DNA of 64,000 bases from Leuconostoc holzapfelii (GTDB taxonomy: Bacteria > Bacillota > Bacilli > Lactobacillales > Lactobacillaceae), in contig NZ_JAAXPO010000005.1 in assembly GCF_012396485.1 (NCBI RefSeq), forward strand, positions 1-64,000, written 5' to 3'. A model generated the notes under the pieces. That model had not been told where the DNA came from, ran no database searches, and saw only the letters and a list, made by a program, of their open reading frames with translations. Each line of letters begins with the position of its first letter. Position 1 is the stretch's first letter. Positions 40,291 to 47,842 of the stretch are shown in pieces. The translations under genes and the position numbers were made by a program.

Positions 40291-41369
40291 GCCATAGTCT
40301 TTTGGCCACTGTTTTTGGTCAAGATTTAACAATGGCAGGAACCTATCCAGCCCTAACTTATGACCTTTTCTTTGACGCAATCAGTAACGCAACAAGTACC
40401 GTGGTTATAGGCCAAGTATCAGGCATCCATGAAGGTGATTACATCGCCCTAAAGGCCAATAACGAGGCCAATGTGCTATATTATGGCCAGATTATCACCA
40501 TAGATACCGACACAACAAGCGGGCTGATGACACTATCAATTAACTACATCTGGAATGTACTAAATAGCCAAATATTGGTTACTAACCGCTCTGGTGAGAG
40601 TTACGAGGCACACATTAACGCCTTAATTAACCAATACAGCACTGCTACAAGTTCCGTATTAAGGGACATCACCGTATCAAGTAACACACCGTATCAGGTT
40701 ACGAGTTCTAATGGGGCACAAGCGACCAACTTTATTGATTATCTGATACGGGGCTTTAAATTGCATAACACAGTGCTATCCGTGGATGGCATTGGTCAAG
40801 GGCAGCTAAACGACAAGCCCTTTTTTTGGCCCAAAATTAGTATCAAACAAGTAACCGACACTATGAACTTTAATAGTGACAATTTGACCTTTAATAATTG
40901 GACGGTTACAGATTCTAGGTTACTCAGAGGCTATGCCAATGAGTTGTGGTTGATTGATAAGGACACCGTAGACATGGAAAATCCAACAGTCATGGCCAAA
41001 TATTGGTTACAAAATGACGGTGTTGTGGTGAACCAATTAAATAGCAATGTGTACCAGCCGACACAAGTATCAATTTATTTATATGACAAAACAGCCACAG
41101 ACAACCCCGACAATGACAGCATTGGGCGGGCTAATTTGGGTGGTAACTCATATAACCACAGCATCCAATTTAGTGTCAATTTAGAAAATAACTTTATCAG
41201 CTTAGACCAGATTAAATTAGGTCTACAAAGCACCATATTTTACCAAGGGCGCCAATATAAGAGCGTTCTTACCAGTTACGAAATATCCAGCGACAGCGCA
41301 CAGGTAAGGCTCACCTTTGGAAACCTTAGATTTGGTAAAAATGACCTCATCAGCGACACCAACAATTAA
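40287..41369 (+). CDS. tail-tip hub-like protein
   Basis: 360 residues. 'ALTYDLFFDAISNATSTVVIGQVSGIHEGDYIALKANNEANVLYYGQIITI' (in part) resembles the first domain of hub proteins of the gp27/Gp37 type, and the end 'YKSVLTSYEISSDSAQVRLTFGNLRFG' fits the closing strands that such proteins carry. This would replace the usual Tal protein, which is otherwise missing downstream of Dit. Placement after the fibre gene is unusual. The assignment is by fold-like pattern, not by a decisive motif. Confidence 0.5.
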   Translation: MSHSLLATVFGQDLTMAGTYPALTYDLFFDAISNATSTVVIGQVSGIHEGDYIALKANNEANVLYYGQIITIDTDTTSGLMTLSINYIWNVLNSQILVTNRSGESYEAHINALINQYSTATSSVLRDITVSSNTPYQVTSSNGAQATNFIDYLIRGFKLHNTVLSVDGIGQGQLNDKPFFWPKISIKQVTDTMNFNSDNLTFNNWTVTDSRLLRGYANELWLIDKDTVDMENPTVMAKYWLQNDGVVVNQLNSNVYQPTQVSIYLYDKTATDNPDNDSIGRANLGGNSYNHSIQFSVNLENNFISLDQIKLGLQSTIFYQGRQYKSVLTSYEISSDSAQVRLTFGNLRFGKNDLISDTNN

Positions 41370-41387
41370 CGAAAGGATACAATCACA

Positions 41388-42173
41388 ATGTCAATTACAA
41401 TGTACCAATCCGACCGACAATTTGTTACCCCAGCAAATGACGCGTCACTATATTCAGCACTAGGGGGTGACACGTCCGGTGTCCTAAGACGAGGTAACCA
41501 TCTAAATATCACCGTATCAGGTTTACAAGTAACAGTTGATACAGGCCAAGCCATCGTGCTAGGGCGCCTGATTGAGGTAACCGAACCCGTTGCCTTTACT
41601 TTACCCGCATCAGCAACCGGTAACGTTGTCATTGGTATCGACCTATCAAAGGCCAACACTGTGATGGGCCAAGCAGGACAAGCCAATTATCAAGTTAAGG
41701 TCAATCAGGTGTATTTAGCAGGTATCACAGGAGACCTAGTACAGGAAGACATCAACAACGGGGGCTACATTTATCAATTACCAATTGCCACATTTACCAC
41801 TACCGCAACGACAGCGACAGTTAACCAAAATAACCCCATGCTTAATGACTCAGGTTGGCTAAACATGGACACGGCCCGCACCGGTGCACGCCTTTGGGGC
41901 AACCCATCATATGCTCAGTATCGAGTACGCGATAACGTTGTGTTCTTGCGGTGGCGCGGTGTCGATGTGACCAACTCAGTGAATGGGAACCAAGTAGGTT
42001 ATGTGCCGGCCTCAATTAGGCCTGATGTGGACATTACCGCAGCTGGTACCAATATTGATAGCTCAGGTAACCAAGCAGTAACTGCTGTTATCAACGAGGG
42101 CGCGGTTCTTTGGATTAACTATTCAGACAACCACAGAACTAACGTACACGGTATGCTATCGTACCCAATATAG
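41388..42173 (+). CDS. receptor-binding/baseplate head protein
   Basis: 261 residues, ATG after GAAAGGATACAATCACA. N-terminal attachment pattern common to baseplate proteins of Lactobacillales phages ('YQSDRQFVTPANDASLYSALGG', 'GLQVTVDTGQAIVLGRLIEVTEPVAFTLPA', in part). From ~150 a C-terminal beta-rich head ('ARLWGNPSYAQYRVRDNVVFLRW', 'AVINEGAVLWINYSDN') probably contacts the cell surface. With the long fibre it would give the phage two classes of binding proteins. Confidence 0.65.
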   Translation: MSITMYQSDRQFVTPANDASLYSALGGDTSGVLRRGNHLNITVSGLQVTVDTGQAIVLGRLIEVTEPVAFTLPASATGNVVIGIDLSKANTVMGQAGQANYQVKVNQVYLAGITGDLVQEDINNGGYIYQLPIATFTTTATTATVNQNNPMLNDSGWLNMDTARTGARLWGNPSYAQYRVRDNVVFLRWRGVDVTNSVNGNQVGYVPASIRPDVDITAAGTNIDSSGNQAVTAVINEGAVLWINYSDNHRTNVHGMLSYPI

Positions 42174-42183
42174 GAGGTGATCA

Positions 42184-42450
42184 ATGGAACGAATTGCAAT
42201 TTTAATCGGGGAGATTGGTGGTGCGGGAGCAGTAGTTTTTGGGGCATTTTTCTACTTATTTAAAAGCACGTTCAAACAAATGATCGAGCCGCTGTCTAAG
42301 TCAATTGACGGACTCACCTTTAATGTTGGGCTTCAAACTAACCTACTCAAAGAGCATAAAAATAAGTTAGAGACATTGGAAAGCCGTGTTAATGGCCATG
42401 ATATTCGTATCGAAGTTATTGAACACGACCACGAGAGAGGAGAAAAATAG
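42184..42450 (+). CDS. holin-like/XhlA-type membrane protein
   Basis: 88 residues. One N-terminal hydrophobic helix ('AILIGEIGGAGAVVFGAFFYLF') and a long coiled coil ending 'ETLESRVNGHDIRIEVIEHDHERGEK'. This architecture is common for haemolysin XhlA-type or accessory holin genes at the start of lysis cassettes. It overlaps the lysin start by one base (TAGTG). ATG after AGGAGGTGATCA, the best ribosome site of the cassette. Confidence 0.65.
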   Translation: MERIAILIGEIGGAGAVVFGAFFYLFKSTFKQMIEPLSKSIDGLTFNVGLQTNLLKEHKNKLETLESRVNGHDIRIEVIEHDHERGEK

Positions 42451-43553
42451 TGAAAAAATTTAATAAGCTACGTAAAATGGCGATTGCTACTGGTGTGGCG
42501 GTCGCTTTTATTGTGGGCGCTGGTAGCGTATCAGCCAACACGAACGGTATCGACGTCGCGAGCTATCAAGGCGACACGACACAATATTTTAGTTCATTCA
42601 AACAAGTGGGCGACCAGTTCACGATTGTTAAGTTGGGCGGCCGAGGCGGTGGCGAGGGTTCACATTATGTGAACCCAAAAGCCTACAACCAAATCCAGAA
42701 CGCAGCACGTGCAGGTATGCAAACAGCGGGCTATTTCTGGGGCGAGTTTGGCGATTCGGTCGCAGAGGCAAGCTACCACACACAACTATCGGTTCAGGAC
42801 GCACAGAATGCCGGATTAGCCAAGGGTAGCTACATTGCATTGGACTATGAAGCTGGTGCGGGCGTCAACGTAGCGAATAACACAACCGCGATTTTGACTT
42901 ATATGGACGCGATTTATGCAGCCGGTTATAAGCCAATGTTGTACTCTGGTTACTACTACATGAACAAGAACATTGACTTGTCACGTATTAATGCACGCTA
43001 TCCCAATGCGTTATGGGTAGCTTGGTACTTGACAACCGCTAACCAGATTGTCCCACCAATGCAATACTTCCCAAACATGAGCAATGTTAAGATTTGGCAG
43101 TATGCAGACAACCATTTCGGCGTTGATGGTAACGTTATGGTTGTTGGCTCATTGGATAACGATACGCCAGCCGAAGACGTAGCTAAGCCAACTAACCGAC
43201 CAACAGACGAACAACCAGTCGCAACCGCCGATAAAACGCAATACGCAACATTTAGCAGCGTGTATGTAGCGGACGTTTGGAAAAAGTGGCAAGGTAAGTA
43301 TTATGGTGTCAACAAAGACATGGGCATTCCTGTGATCGACTACAACAACTACATGCCGGTCGGTTCGTTGACGTTGACTGATAAGTACGGTAACAAGTTA
43401 CGCAACCAAACAATCCAAGGAAATAACGGACGTATGGAATACTTCACGCTTGACGGTAAGTACAAGGTGCTAAGTCAAACAGCCACAGCAGTTGAAGTGC
43501 AAATTAACGGCGAACCAGTTTGGATGATGAAGTCGTTCGCAACAATCAAATAA
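42450..43553 (+). CDS. secreted endolysin, GH25 muramidase
   Basis: 367 residues, start GTG. N-terminal Sec signal ('KKFNKLRKMAIATGVAVAFIV', cut probably after 'VSA-NT'). GH25 catalytic domain ~30-225: 'GIDVASYQGD' (Asp), 'FTIVKLGGRG', 'YIALDYEAGAG' (Asp-x-Glu), 'PMLYSGYYYMNK', 'WQYADN'. A C-terminal ~100-residue wall-binding part follows ('TFSSVYVADVWKKWQGKYYG', 'VEVQINGEPVWMMKSF'). It cuts the glycan chain of peptidoglycan. With a signal peptide it can leave the cell without a holin pore, as known for some lactobacillus/Oenococcus phage lysins. Confidence 0.92.
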   Translation: MKKFNKLRKMAIATGVAVAFIVGAGSVSANTNGIDVASYQGDTTQYFSSFKQVGDQFTIVKLGGRGGGEGSHYVNPKAYNQIQNAARAGMQTAGYFWGEFGDSVAEASYHTQLSVQDAQNAGLAKGSYIALDYEAGAGVNVANNTTAILTYMDAIYAAGYKPMLYSGYYYMNKNIDLSRINARYPNALWVAWYLTTANQIVPPMQYFPNMSNVKIWQYADNHFGVDGNVMVVGSLDNDTPAEDVAKPTNRPTDEQPVATADKTQYATFSSVYVADVWKKWQGKYYGVNKDMGIPVIDYNNYMPVGSLTLTDKYGNKLRNQTIQGNNGRMEYFTLDGKYKVLSQTATAVEVQINGEPVWMMKSFATIK

Positions 43554-43562
43554 GGAGATCAC

Positions 43563-44018
43563 ATGGACACAAATACAATCACTAAATTAATTACAACAAT
43601 CGCTATTGCAGCTATTCCTATTATTGGTGCATACGTCAGCAAGGTTATTTTAGGAAACAAAGAGGCTGTTAACCTGATTCAAGTGTTATCTCCATTAGCA
43701 AAAGATGCCGTAGTGGCTATGCAGAAATTAGGTGCCACGGAGTTTTTGGAAGGTGAAGCTAAGAAGTCTGGCGCGGTTAAAATTGTTAATCAAGCACTAA
43801 CTGCTTTAGGATTTTCTGATGCAGATGAAACATTAATCAAGAATGCAGTCGAGAAAGAATATGCTCTATTGATTAATGAGTTGAATCAGGCATACCCACA
43901 GATGACGGCTGAACAAGAAAAAGCGCAAGAGGCAGCGGCACAACAAGCTAGTGAATTAGCCAAAGCACAACAAGCACTAGCTGATGCACAAGCTAGGGTC
44001 AACGCCTTACAAAACTGA
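43563..44018 (+). CDS. holin, LLH family
   Basis: 151 residues. One N-terminal hydrophobic segment ('LITTIAIAAIPIIGAYVSKVI'), a central 'EAKKSGAVKIVNQALTALGFSDADETLIKNAVEKEYALL' (in part; family signature), and a Gln/Ala coiled coil to the end. The LLH type is named from the Lactobacillus phage LL-H holin. It should time lysis or collapse membrane potential to activate the lysin. Last gene before the late terminator. Confidence 0.85.
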   Translation: MDTNTITKLITTIAIAAIPIIGAYVSKVILGNKEAVNLIQVLSPLAKDAVVAMQKLGATEFLEGEAKKSGAVKIVNQALTALGFSDADETLIKNAVEKEYALLINELNQAYPQMTAEQEKAQEAAAQQASELAKAQQALADAQARVNALQN

Positions 44019-44030
44019 ATACATTAAAAG

Positions 44031-44065
44031 ACCCAATCAGATTGATTTCTGGTTGGGTTTTTTTG
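44031..44065 (+). terminator. late-operon terminator
   Basis: ACCCAATCAGA and TCTGGTTGGGT form an 11-bp stem (one G-U) with a 6-nt loop and TTTTTTT after it. A clearly related terminator is found at 45422-45457 on the other side of the Abi gene. Confidence 0.92.
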
Positions 44066-44177
44066 TTTATAAAAATAGTAGCTTCTCTACTAATTAGATA
44101 GTAAATATAAAACATGAAATACATTTATTTGTAGTATAATTATGATTGTTTTTAATTTAGTAGCCCGGAGATAAATT

Positions 44178-45206
44178 ATGGGAAGTATGAAAGAAGCTTT
44201 CGATGTAGCTCGTTTAAATTCAGATACACATATCGCAGAAGTAGAAGAATTCAAAAAAAACCATAAAAAATTAAATATAGAAGATCAAGTAAAAGCTTTA
44301 AAGGACAAAGGAATTACGTTTCACTTGATTTCTGAAGAAGATGCAAAGATAATATTAAGCAATATTAATTACTATCATAAAATAACATTATTTAGGCGCA
44401 ATTTTAAGAAAGAAAAAATTGGAGAAGATAGTAAATACGAAAATCTAGATTTTTCCTATCTATCTAAAATAGCAAGTAAAGATATGCAACTAAGATACCT
44501 TTTACTACAAATGTGTTTAGATATTGAACATGCATTAAAAACTCAGTTAATGAGTAGAATATCTGAAGATAGTAACGAAGATGGGTATACAATTGTACAC
44601 GAATTTATACAGTCGATGACTGATAGGGGGGTGGAAACAGACATAGATAAAATAATTTCTATAGCTAAAAAGAATGAAAATTATCAACACAACCTTTATA
44701 GCAAAAATAATAACAAAGATATGATGCCTATATGGGTACTTATTGAATTTATGTCGTTTTCTCAAGTTATTGAGTTATTCCTTTTCTATTATAAAAAGAG
44801 CAAATGGCTCGGTTTATCAAAAAATGAACTGGGAACAGTACTAATATCCACAAAAAATATAAGAAATACGTGTGCACATAGTAGCCCGATATTGTTTGAA
44901 TTACTCGAGTCAGAACTGGCATATCAACCAAATGTGGTAAGTAGATTTGCAGATAAAAGTCAAATCAAGAGAAGTATTAGAAAATATTTAAAATTCAATG
45001 ATATAATTTGTTTATTCTATGCTTACGACATTTTAATACAAGGAAAAGGTAGTAAACTACATAGGTATAAAACTATAGATGAGTTCTACAATAAGTGTAA
45101 AAAGGACCTATCTTATCTATCCAAAGAAAACCCAATTAGCATGTACTTGGATTCTATAAAAAAATTACTTGACAGAAATAAATATGTGATGGATAATAAT
45201 CTTTAA
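44178..45206 (+). CDS. Abi_2 family (AbiD/AbiF) abortive-infection protein
   Basis: 342 residues, ATG after CCCGGAGATAAATT. Family features: 'QVKALKDKGITFHLISEEDAKIILSNINYY' (in part), 'YLLLQMCLDIEHALKTQLMSRI', 'MPIWVLIEFMSFSQVIELF', and the HEPN-like 'RNTCAHSSPILF' (Arg-x4-His), which in HEPN proteins forms an RNase centre. Abi proteins stop infection by other phages, usually with cell arrest. The gene is far more AT-rich than its neighbours and has its own TATAAT (44135-44140), so it is a cargo gene likely active in the lysogen. Confidence 0.85.
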   Translation: MGSMKEAFDVARLNSDTHIAEVEEFKKNHKKLNIEDQVKALKDKGITFHLISEEDAKIILSNINYYHKITLFRRNFKKEKIGEDSKYENLDFSYLSKIASKDMQLRYLLLQMCLDIEHALKTQLMSRISEDSNEDGYTIVHEFIQSMTDRGVETDIDKIISIAKKNENYQHNLYSKNNNKDMMPIWVLIEFMSFSQVIELFLFYYKKSKWLGLSKNELGTVLISTKNIRNTCAHSSPILFELLESELAYQPNVVSRFADKSQIKRSIRKYLKFNDIICLFYAYDILIQGKGSKLHRYKTIDEFYNKCKKDLSYLSKENPISMYLDSIKKLLDRNKYVMDNNL

Positions 45207-45307
45207 GGAAAGAACGGAACGACTGTTCGGCGATTTTGGATAATTTTTCAAATGATGCTTGTTGACCAAAAATTAAAAGTTTCCTTTTTATTTTATATAA
45301 AAGGAGT

Positions 45308-45338
45308 AAAGACCCCAACGTTTATGTTGAGGTCTTTT
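45308..45338 (+). terminator. terminator after the Abi gene
   Basis: AAAGACC..CAAC and GTTG..GGTCTTT form a bulged stem with loop GTTTAT, ~100 bases after the Abi stop. The bases between (45207-45307) carry no gene. Together with the following terminator it isolates the Abi unit. Confidence 0.75.
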
Positions 45339-45421
45339 CATTTATTATGATATAAAAAGTACAAATTGATGTTTTTTGGGAAGTTGTAAAATTGTGTTTT
45401 CGTTTTTAAGTTGACTAAAAC

Positions 45422-45457
45422 ACCCAACTGGATAATTTCTGGTTGGGTCTTTTTTTG
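45422..45457 (+). terminator. second copy of the late-operon-type terminator
   Basis: ACCCAAC and GTTGGGT with the shared central TTTCTG and a T run; most bases align with 44031-44065. The interval 45207-45562 has no gene: it holds two terminators, the right arm sites and otherwise AT-rich DNA. Confidence 0.85.
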
Positions 45458-45467
45458 TTGCCTAAAT

Positions 45468-45487
45468 TTGTAGCACTATTGTAGCAC
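45468..45487 (+). promoter_or_regulatory. integrase arm-type sites, right arm
   Basis: TTGTAGCAC starts at 45468 and 45479, again 11 bp apart, matching the pair on the left arm. Together with the att core they define the integrase's DNA complex. Confidence 0.7.
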
Positions 45488-45562
45488 TACATTATCAAAA
45501 TAGTGAATTTTAACGAATTTAATTATACTCTCTTGAACACTAAAAACCCACGCTTACCAAGG

Positions 45563-45630
45563 GTTTAACCAACAAAAAACCGTCCTACCAACAATCGTGG
45601 TAAAACGGCGAAAATGCGTTGAGGGGGAGT
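45563..45630 (+). repeat. attR, 68-bp core repeat
   Basis: Pairs with 3074-3141 (66/68). It overlaps the last 16 bases of tRNA-Arg and reconstitutes the tRNA's 3' end and terminator hairpin. Because the two mismatches lie outside the 20-bp tRNA-identical part, crossover most likely took place within AAAATGCG…GGGGAGT. Confidence 0.92.
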
Positions 45631-45688
45631 CGAACCCTCGACCTGCCGGGTAGAAACCGGCTGCTCTATCCAGCTGAGCTACCAACGC
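45615..45688 (-). tRNA. tRNA-Arg(UCU), prophage attachment site
   Basis: 74 nt: acceptor GCGTTGG/TCAACGC (closing G-U), D-arm GCTC..GAGC, anticodon stem GCCGG/CCGGC with loop TTTCTAC (anticodon TCT), T-arm GAGGG-TTCGACT-CCCTC, discriminator A, no encoded CCA. Its 3' end lies inside attR, and a second copy of that end remains at attL. Confidence 0.95.
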
Positions 45689-45753
45689 AATACAATCTAT
45701 ATCATAGCATATATGGCGCGATTGATAAAGAATGAAAGCGCCTATTTTGTTCA

Positions 45754-45782
45754 TTAGAAATTCATAGTATACTGTATATAAT
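45754..45782 (+). promoter_or_regulatory. promoter of the secreted hypothetical gene
   Basis: TTAGAA, 17-bp spacer, TATAAT (45777-45782), then GGAGAAGTAACTC and ATG 45804. Confidence 0.7.
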
Positions 45783-45803
45783 GAAGACATGGAGAAGTAA
45801 CTC

Positions 45804-46322
45804 ATGAGAAAAGCATTTATTGCCCTAGGCGTCATTATGGTTGTCTTGTTGACGGCATTAATTACTGTGAACCAACAGCCAAAATATGCGGGCGTATCGA
45901 TGCCAAAATCGGATTATCAGCAGCTGCAACGCTCACAACGTGAAATCAAAGATTTTGTGCAAACCTTGGATAACTTTAAATATGACAAACCAAAGACAAT
46001 GACGGCTGTTGAAAATGCCGGTAATGTGATTATCAAGGATAACAGTAAGAATTTGAGTAGTAGCGATGCGCAAGCTTTGCGCGATGCTTTTTATGGTGAC
46101 CAAGGCATTATTACCATTGTTCACGCGGCCAAGAAAGGCCACTACAATATTGATGGAAGTGTGGCCTCACGTTTCCATGATAAATTTAATACCATCATTA
46201 CGATGTCTGTCAATGCCTTGAATAAGAGTTCGGCGCAGCGTGCAGATATCGTCACGCAGATGAAAGTAGATCTTAATATCGAATCAGCAATCTATCAAAT
46301 CGGTGCAAAGAACGACGAATAG
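45804..46322 (+). CDS. membrane-anchored hypothetical protein
   Basis: 172 residues. One N-terminal hydrophobic segment ('AFIALGVIMVVLLTALITV') acts as anchor or signal; the rest is helical and extracellular ('YQQLQRSQREIKDFVQTLDNF', 'SAQRADIVTQMKVDLNIE'). No known domain. It has its own promoter and is followed 30 bases on by a TetR gene, which may regulate it or simply be co-transcribed. Confidence 0.55.
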   Translation: MRKAFIALGVIMVVLLTALITVNQQPKYAGVSMPKSDYQQLQRSQREIKDFVQTLDNFKYDKPKTMTAVENAGNVIIKDNSKNLSSSDAQALRDAFYGDQGIITIVHAAKKGHYNIDGSVASRFHDKFNTIITMSVNALNKSSAQRADIVTQMKVDLNIESAIYQIGAKNDE

Positions 46323-46351
46323 TCACGATTAATCGTGGTTGGAGAAGTAAG

Positions 46352-46927
46352 ATGATTAAAAAAGAAGATGCCCGTGTGTTGCGAACAAAAAAAGCGATTG
46401 AAGAGGCGACGATCAGTTTACTCACTGCGCAACCAGACTTTTCAATTACCACGCTTTTAAACCGTGCACAAGTGACCCGTGGCACTTTTTACAAGTATTA
46501 TCAAAATAAGGAACATTTAATCTCTGAGGTGAACAACAGCCTATTACTGGAATTTACCCAACATATTCAGGGGCATTTCCGTGTGGCTAAGATGGTTCAG
46601 GCCATTAGTGCGCGCGCAGCTTTTTACAATGCGGTGTTAAATCTACACAGCGATGGCATTTATTTTGCCACGTTGATGTCACGGATGCGCACACAAATGT
46701 TAACACAACTCACCAGTATAGAGGATGAAGCCCGTCATCGTAAAATGGTTTACCAGTGGGAAGCTGTGATTGGCGCGTTTTGGGCATTGATTTCTAAGTG
46801 GCTGTTGGAGAATATGGATCTGGATCAAACCGCCTTACTTCAAGAGTTTTCAGATATTTTACGGGTGAATACCACCGCGGCCACCCAGACGGGGCTAAAT
46901 TTATTCGATTTTGAGGTTAATAGCTGA
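46352..46927 (+). CDS. TetR-family transcriptional regulator
   Basis: 191 residues. N-terminal TetR HTH: 'RTKKAIEEATISLLTAQPDFSITTLLNRAQVTRGTFYKYYQNKEHLISEV' (in part), with the typical 'GTFY.YY..KE.L'. The C-terminal ~130 residues are a helical ligand-binding domain of unknown specificity. No drug-efflux gene is adjacent. ATG after GGTTGGAGAAGTAAG. Confidence 0.85.
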   Translation: MIKKEDARVLRTKKAIEEATISLLTAQPDFSITTLLNRAQVTRGTFYKYYQNKEHLISEVNNSLLLEFTQHIQGHFRVAKMVQAISARAAFYNAVLNLHSDGIYFATLMSRMRTQMLTQLTSIEDEARHRKMVYQWEAVIGAFWALISKWLLENMDLDQTALLQEFSDILRVNTTAATQTGLNLFDFEVNS

Positions 46928-46944
46928 GAATTTATCGGGATATC

Positions 46945-46973
46945 TTGACGAAAATGTTAAGATTTGCTATAAT
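46945..46973 (+). promoter_or_regulatory. promoter of rplU-rpmA
   Basis: TTGACG, 17-bp spacer, TATAAT preceded by TGC (extended -10), so a strong constitutive promoter. Confidence 0.88.
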
Positions 46974-46979
46974 TGAAAA

Positions 46980-47072
46980 GTTGTTAGCAAAGCTACAACC
47001 ACTCGGAACAGGTTGAAGTACGTGTCGGACTAGAGCCGGCCCGCCTGGGATGGTGAGTCTAAGTAAAAGGAG
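46980..47072 (+). ncRNA. L21 leader (ribosomal protein autoregulatory leader)
   Basis: About 95 nt between the promoter and rplU, untranslated and foldable (GTTGTTAGC..GCTACAAC; GCCGGC..GCCTGGGATGG). Firmicutes rplU mRNAs carry a conserved L21 leader through which excess L21 is thought to repress its operon. Assignment is by position and general shape. Confidence 0.7.
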
Positions 47073-47081
47073 AATTCAATA

Positions 47082-47381
47082 ATGGCATATGCAGTTATTG
47101 TTACAGGCGGCAAGCAATACAAGGTCGCTGAAGGCGACACAATCTTCGTCGAAAAGTTGGATGCAGCTGAAGGTGAAAAGGTAACTTTTGACCAAGTTGT
47201 TTTGGTTGATGGCAAGGTTGGAACACCTTTCGTTGATGGTGCAAAGGTTTCTGGTACTGTTGAAAAGCAAGGTAAGCAAAAGAAGGTCGTGACGTTCAAG
47301 TACAAGGCCAAGAAGAACATGCATACTAAGCAAGGCCACCGCCAACCATATACACGCGTGAAGATTGATTCAATCGCGTAA
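47082..47381 (+). CDS. rplU: ribosomal protein L21
   Basis: 99 residues, the right size (~102). '[34 protein letters not shown]' (in part) and the C-terminal '[14 protein letters not shown]' are invariant L21 features. Binds 23S rRNA in the large subunit. ATG after AAAGGAGAATTCAATA. Followed by rpmA only 28 bases on. Confidence 0.97.
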   Translation: MAYAVIVTGGKQYKVAEGDTIFVEKLDAAEGEKVTFDQVVLVDGKVGTPFVDGAKVSGTVEKQGKQKKVVTFKYKAKKNMHTKQGHRQPYTRVKIDSIA

Positions 47382-47409
47382 TCATTACTTGTAAAGGAGA
47401 AATAGACTT

Positions 47410-47727
47410 ATGTTGATGAATCAAGAAAACTTGCAAATGTTCGCGCACCACAAGGGTGGCGGATCTTCAGCCAACGGTCGTGACTCAGCTGGTCGTCGTC
47501 TAGGCACGAAAGTTGCTGACGGCCAAGCTTTGACAGCTGGCTCAATCATTTATCGCCAACGTGGGACACACATCTATCCAGGTGTGAACGTTAAAAAGGG
47601 TGGCGATGACACATTGTTTGCTTTGACAGACGGTGTTGTTAAGTTCGAACGCAAGGGTCGTGAAAAGCGCCAAGTATCTGTTTACACACGTGAACAATAC
47701 AACGAAATCTTGGCAGCCGCTAAGTAA
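47410..47727 (+). CDS. rpmA: ribosomal protein L27 with cleavable N-terminal extension
   Basis: 105 residues. After an N-terminal '[11 protein letters not shown]' extension the mature L27 begins '[21 protein letters not shown]', the part that reaches the peptidyl-transferase centre. In Firmicutes the extension is removed by the protease Prp before 'AHKKG', and the site is present here. The prp gene, usually between rplU and rpmA, is absent from this locus. ATG 47410 or 47416. Confidence 0.97.
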   Translation: MLMNQENLQMFAHHKGGGSSANGRDSAGRRLGTKVADGQALTAGSIIYRQRGTHIYPGVNVKKGGDDTLFALTDGVVKFERKGREKRQVSVYTREQYNEILAAAK

Positions 47728-47735
47728 TGTAATTA

Positions 47736-47768
47736 AAAGACACAACCAAGTAAGGTTGTGTCTTTTTT
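47736..47768 (+). terminator. terminator of rplU-rpmA
   Basis: AAGACACAACC and GGTTGTGTCTT with loop AAGTAA and a T run. Confidence 0.93.
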
Positions 47769-47842
47769 ATGAGCTTAAACTAATAATTAAGAGCTTGTGT
47801 TACAATAGATATAACGATTAAATAAAAAGGATGTGTCGCAAT

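Larger units (their letters stand above)
3074..45630 (+). mobile_element. complete siphovirus-type prophage in tRNA-Arg(UCU)
   Basis: About 42.6 kb between the two att repeats, with a full set of modules: lysogeny, early control, replication/recombination, late regulator, packaging, HK97-type head, long-tail genes with tape measure, baseplate, lysis, and a cargo gene before attR. The core structural genes are intact; one early small frame carries a stop. It therefore looks potentially inducible, though only an induction test can show that. Confidence 0.93.

Noticed and set aside
46352-46927. TetR-family gene as a tetracycline-resistance marker
   Set aside because: TetR is a large regulator family; no efflux or ribosomal-protection gene is nearby, so no resistance can be inferred.
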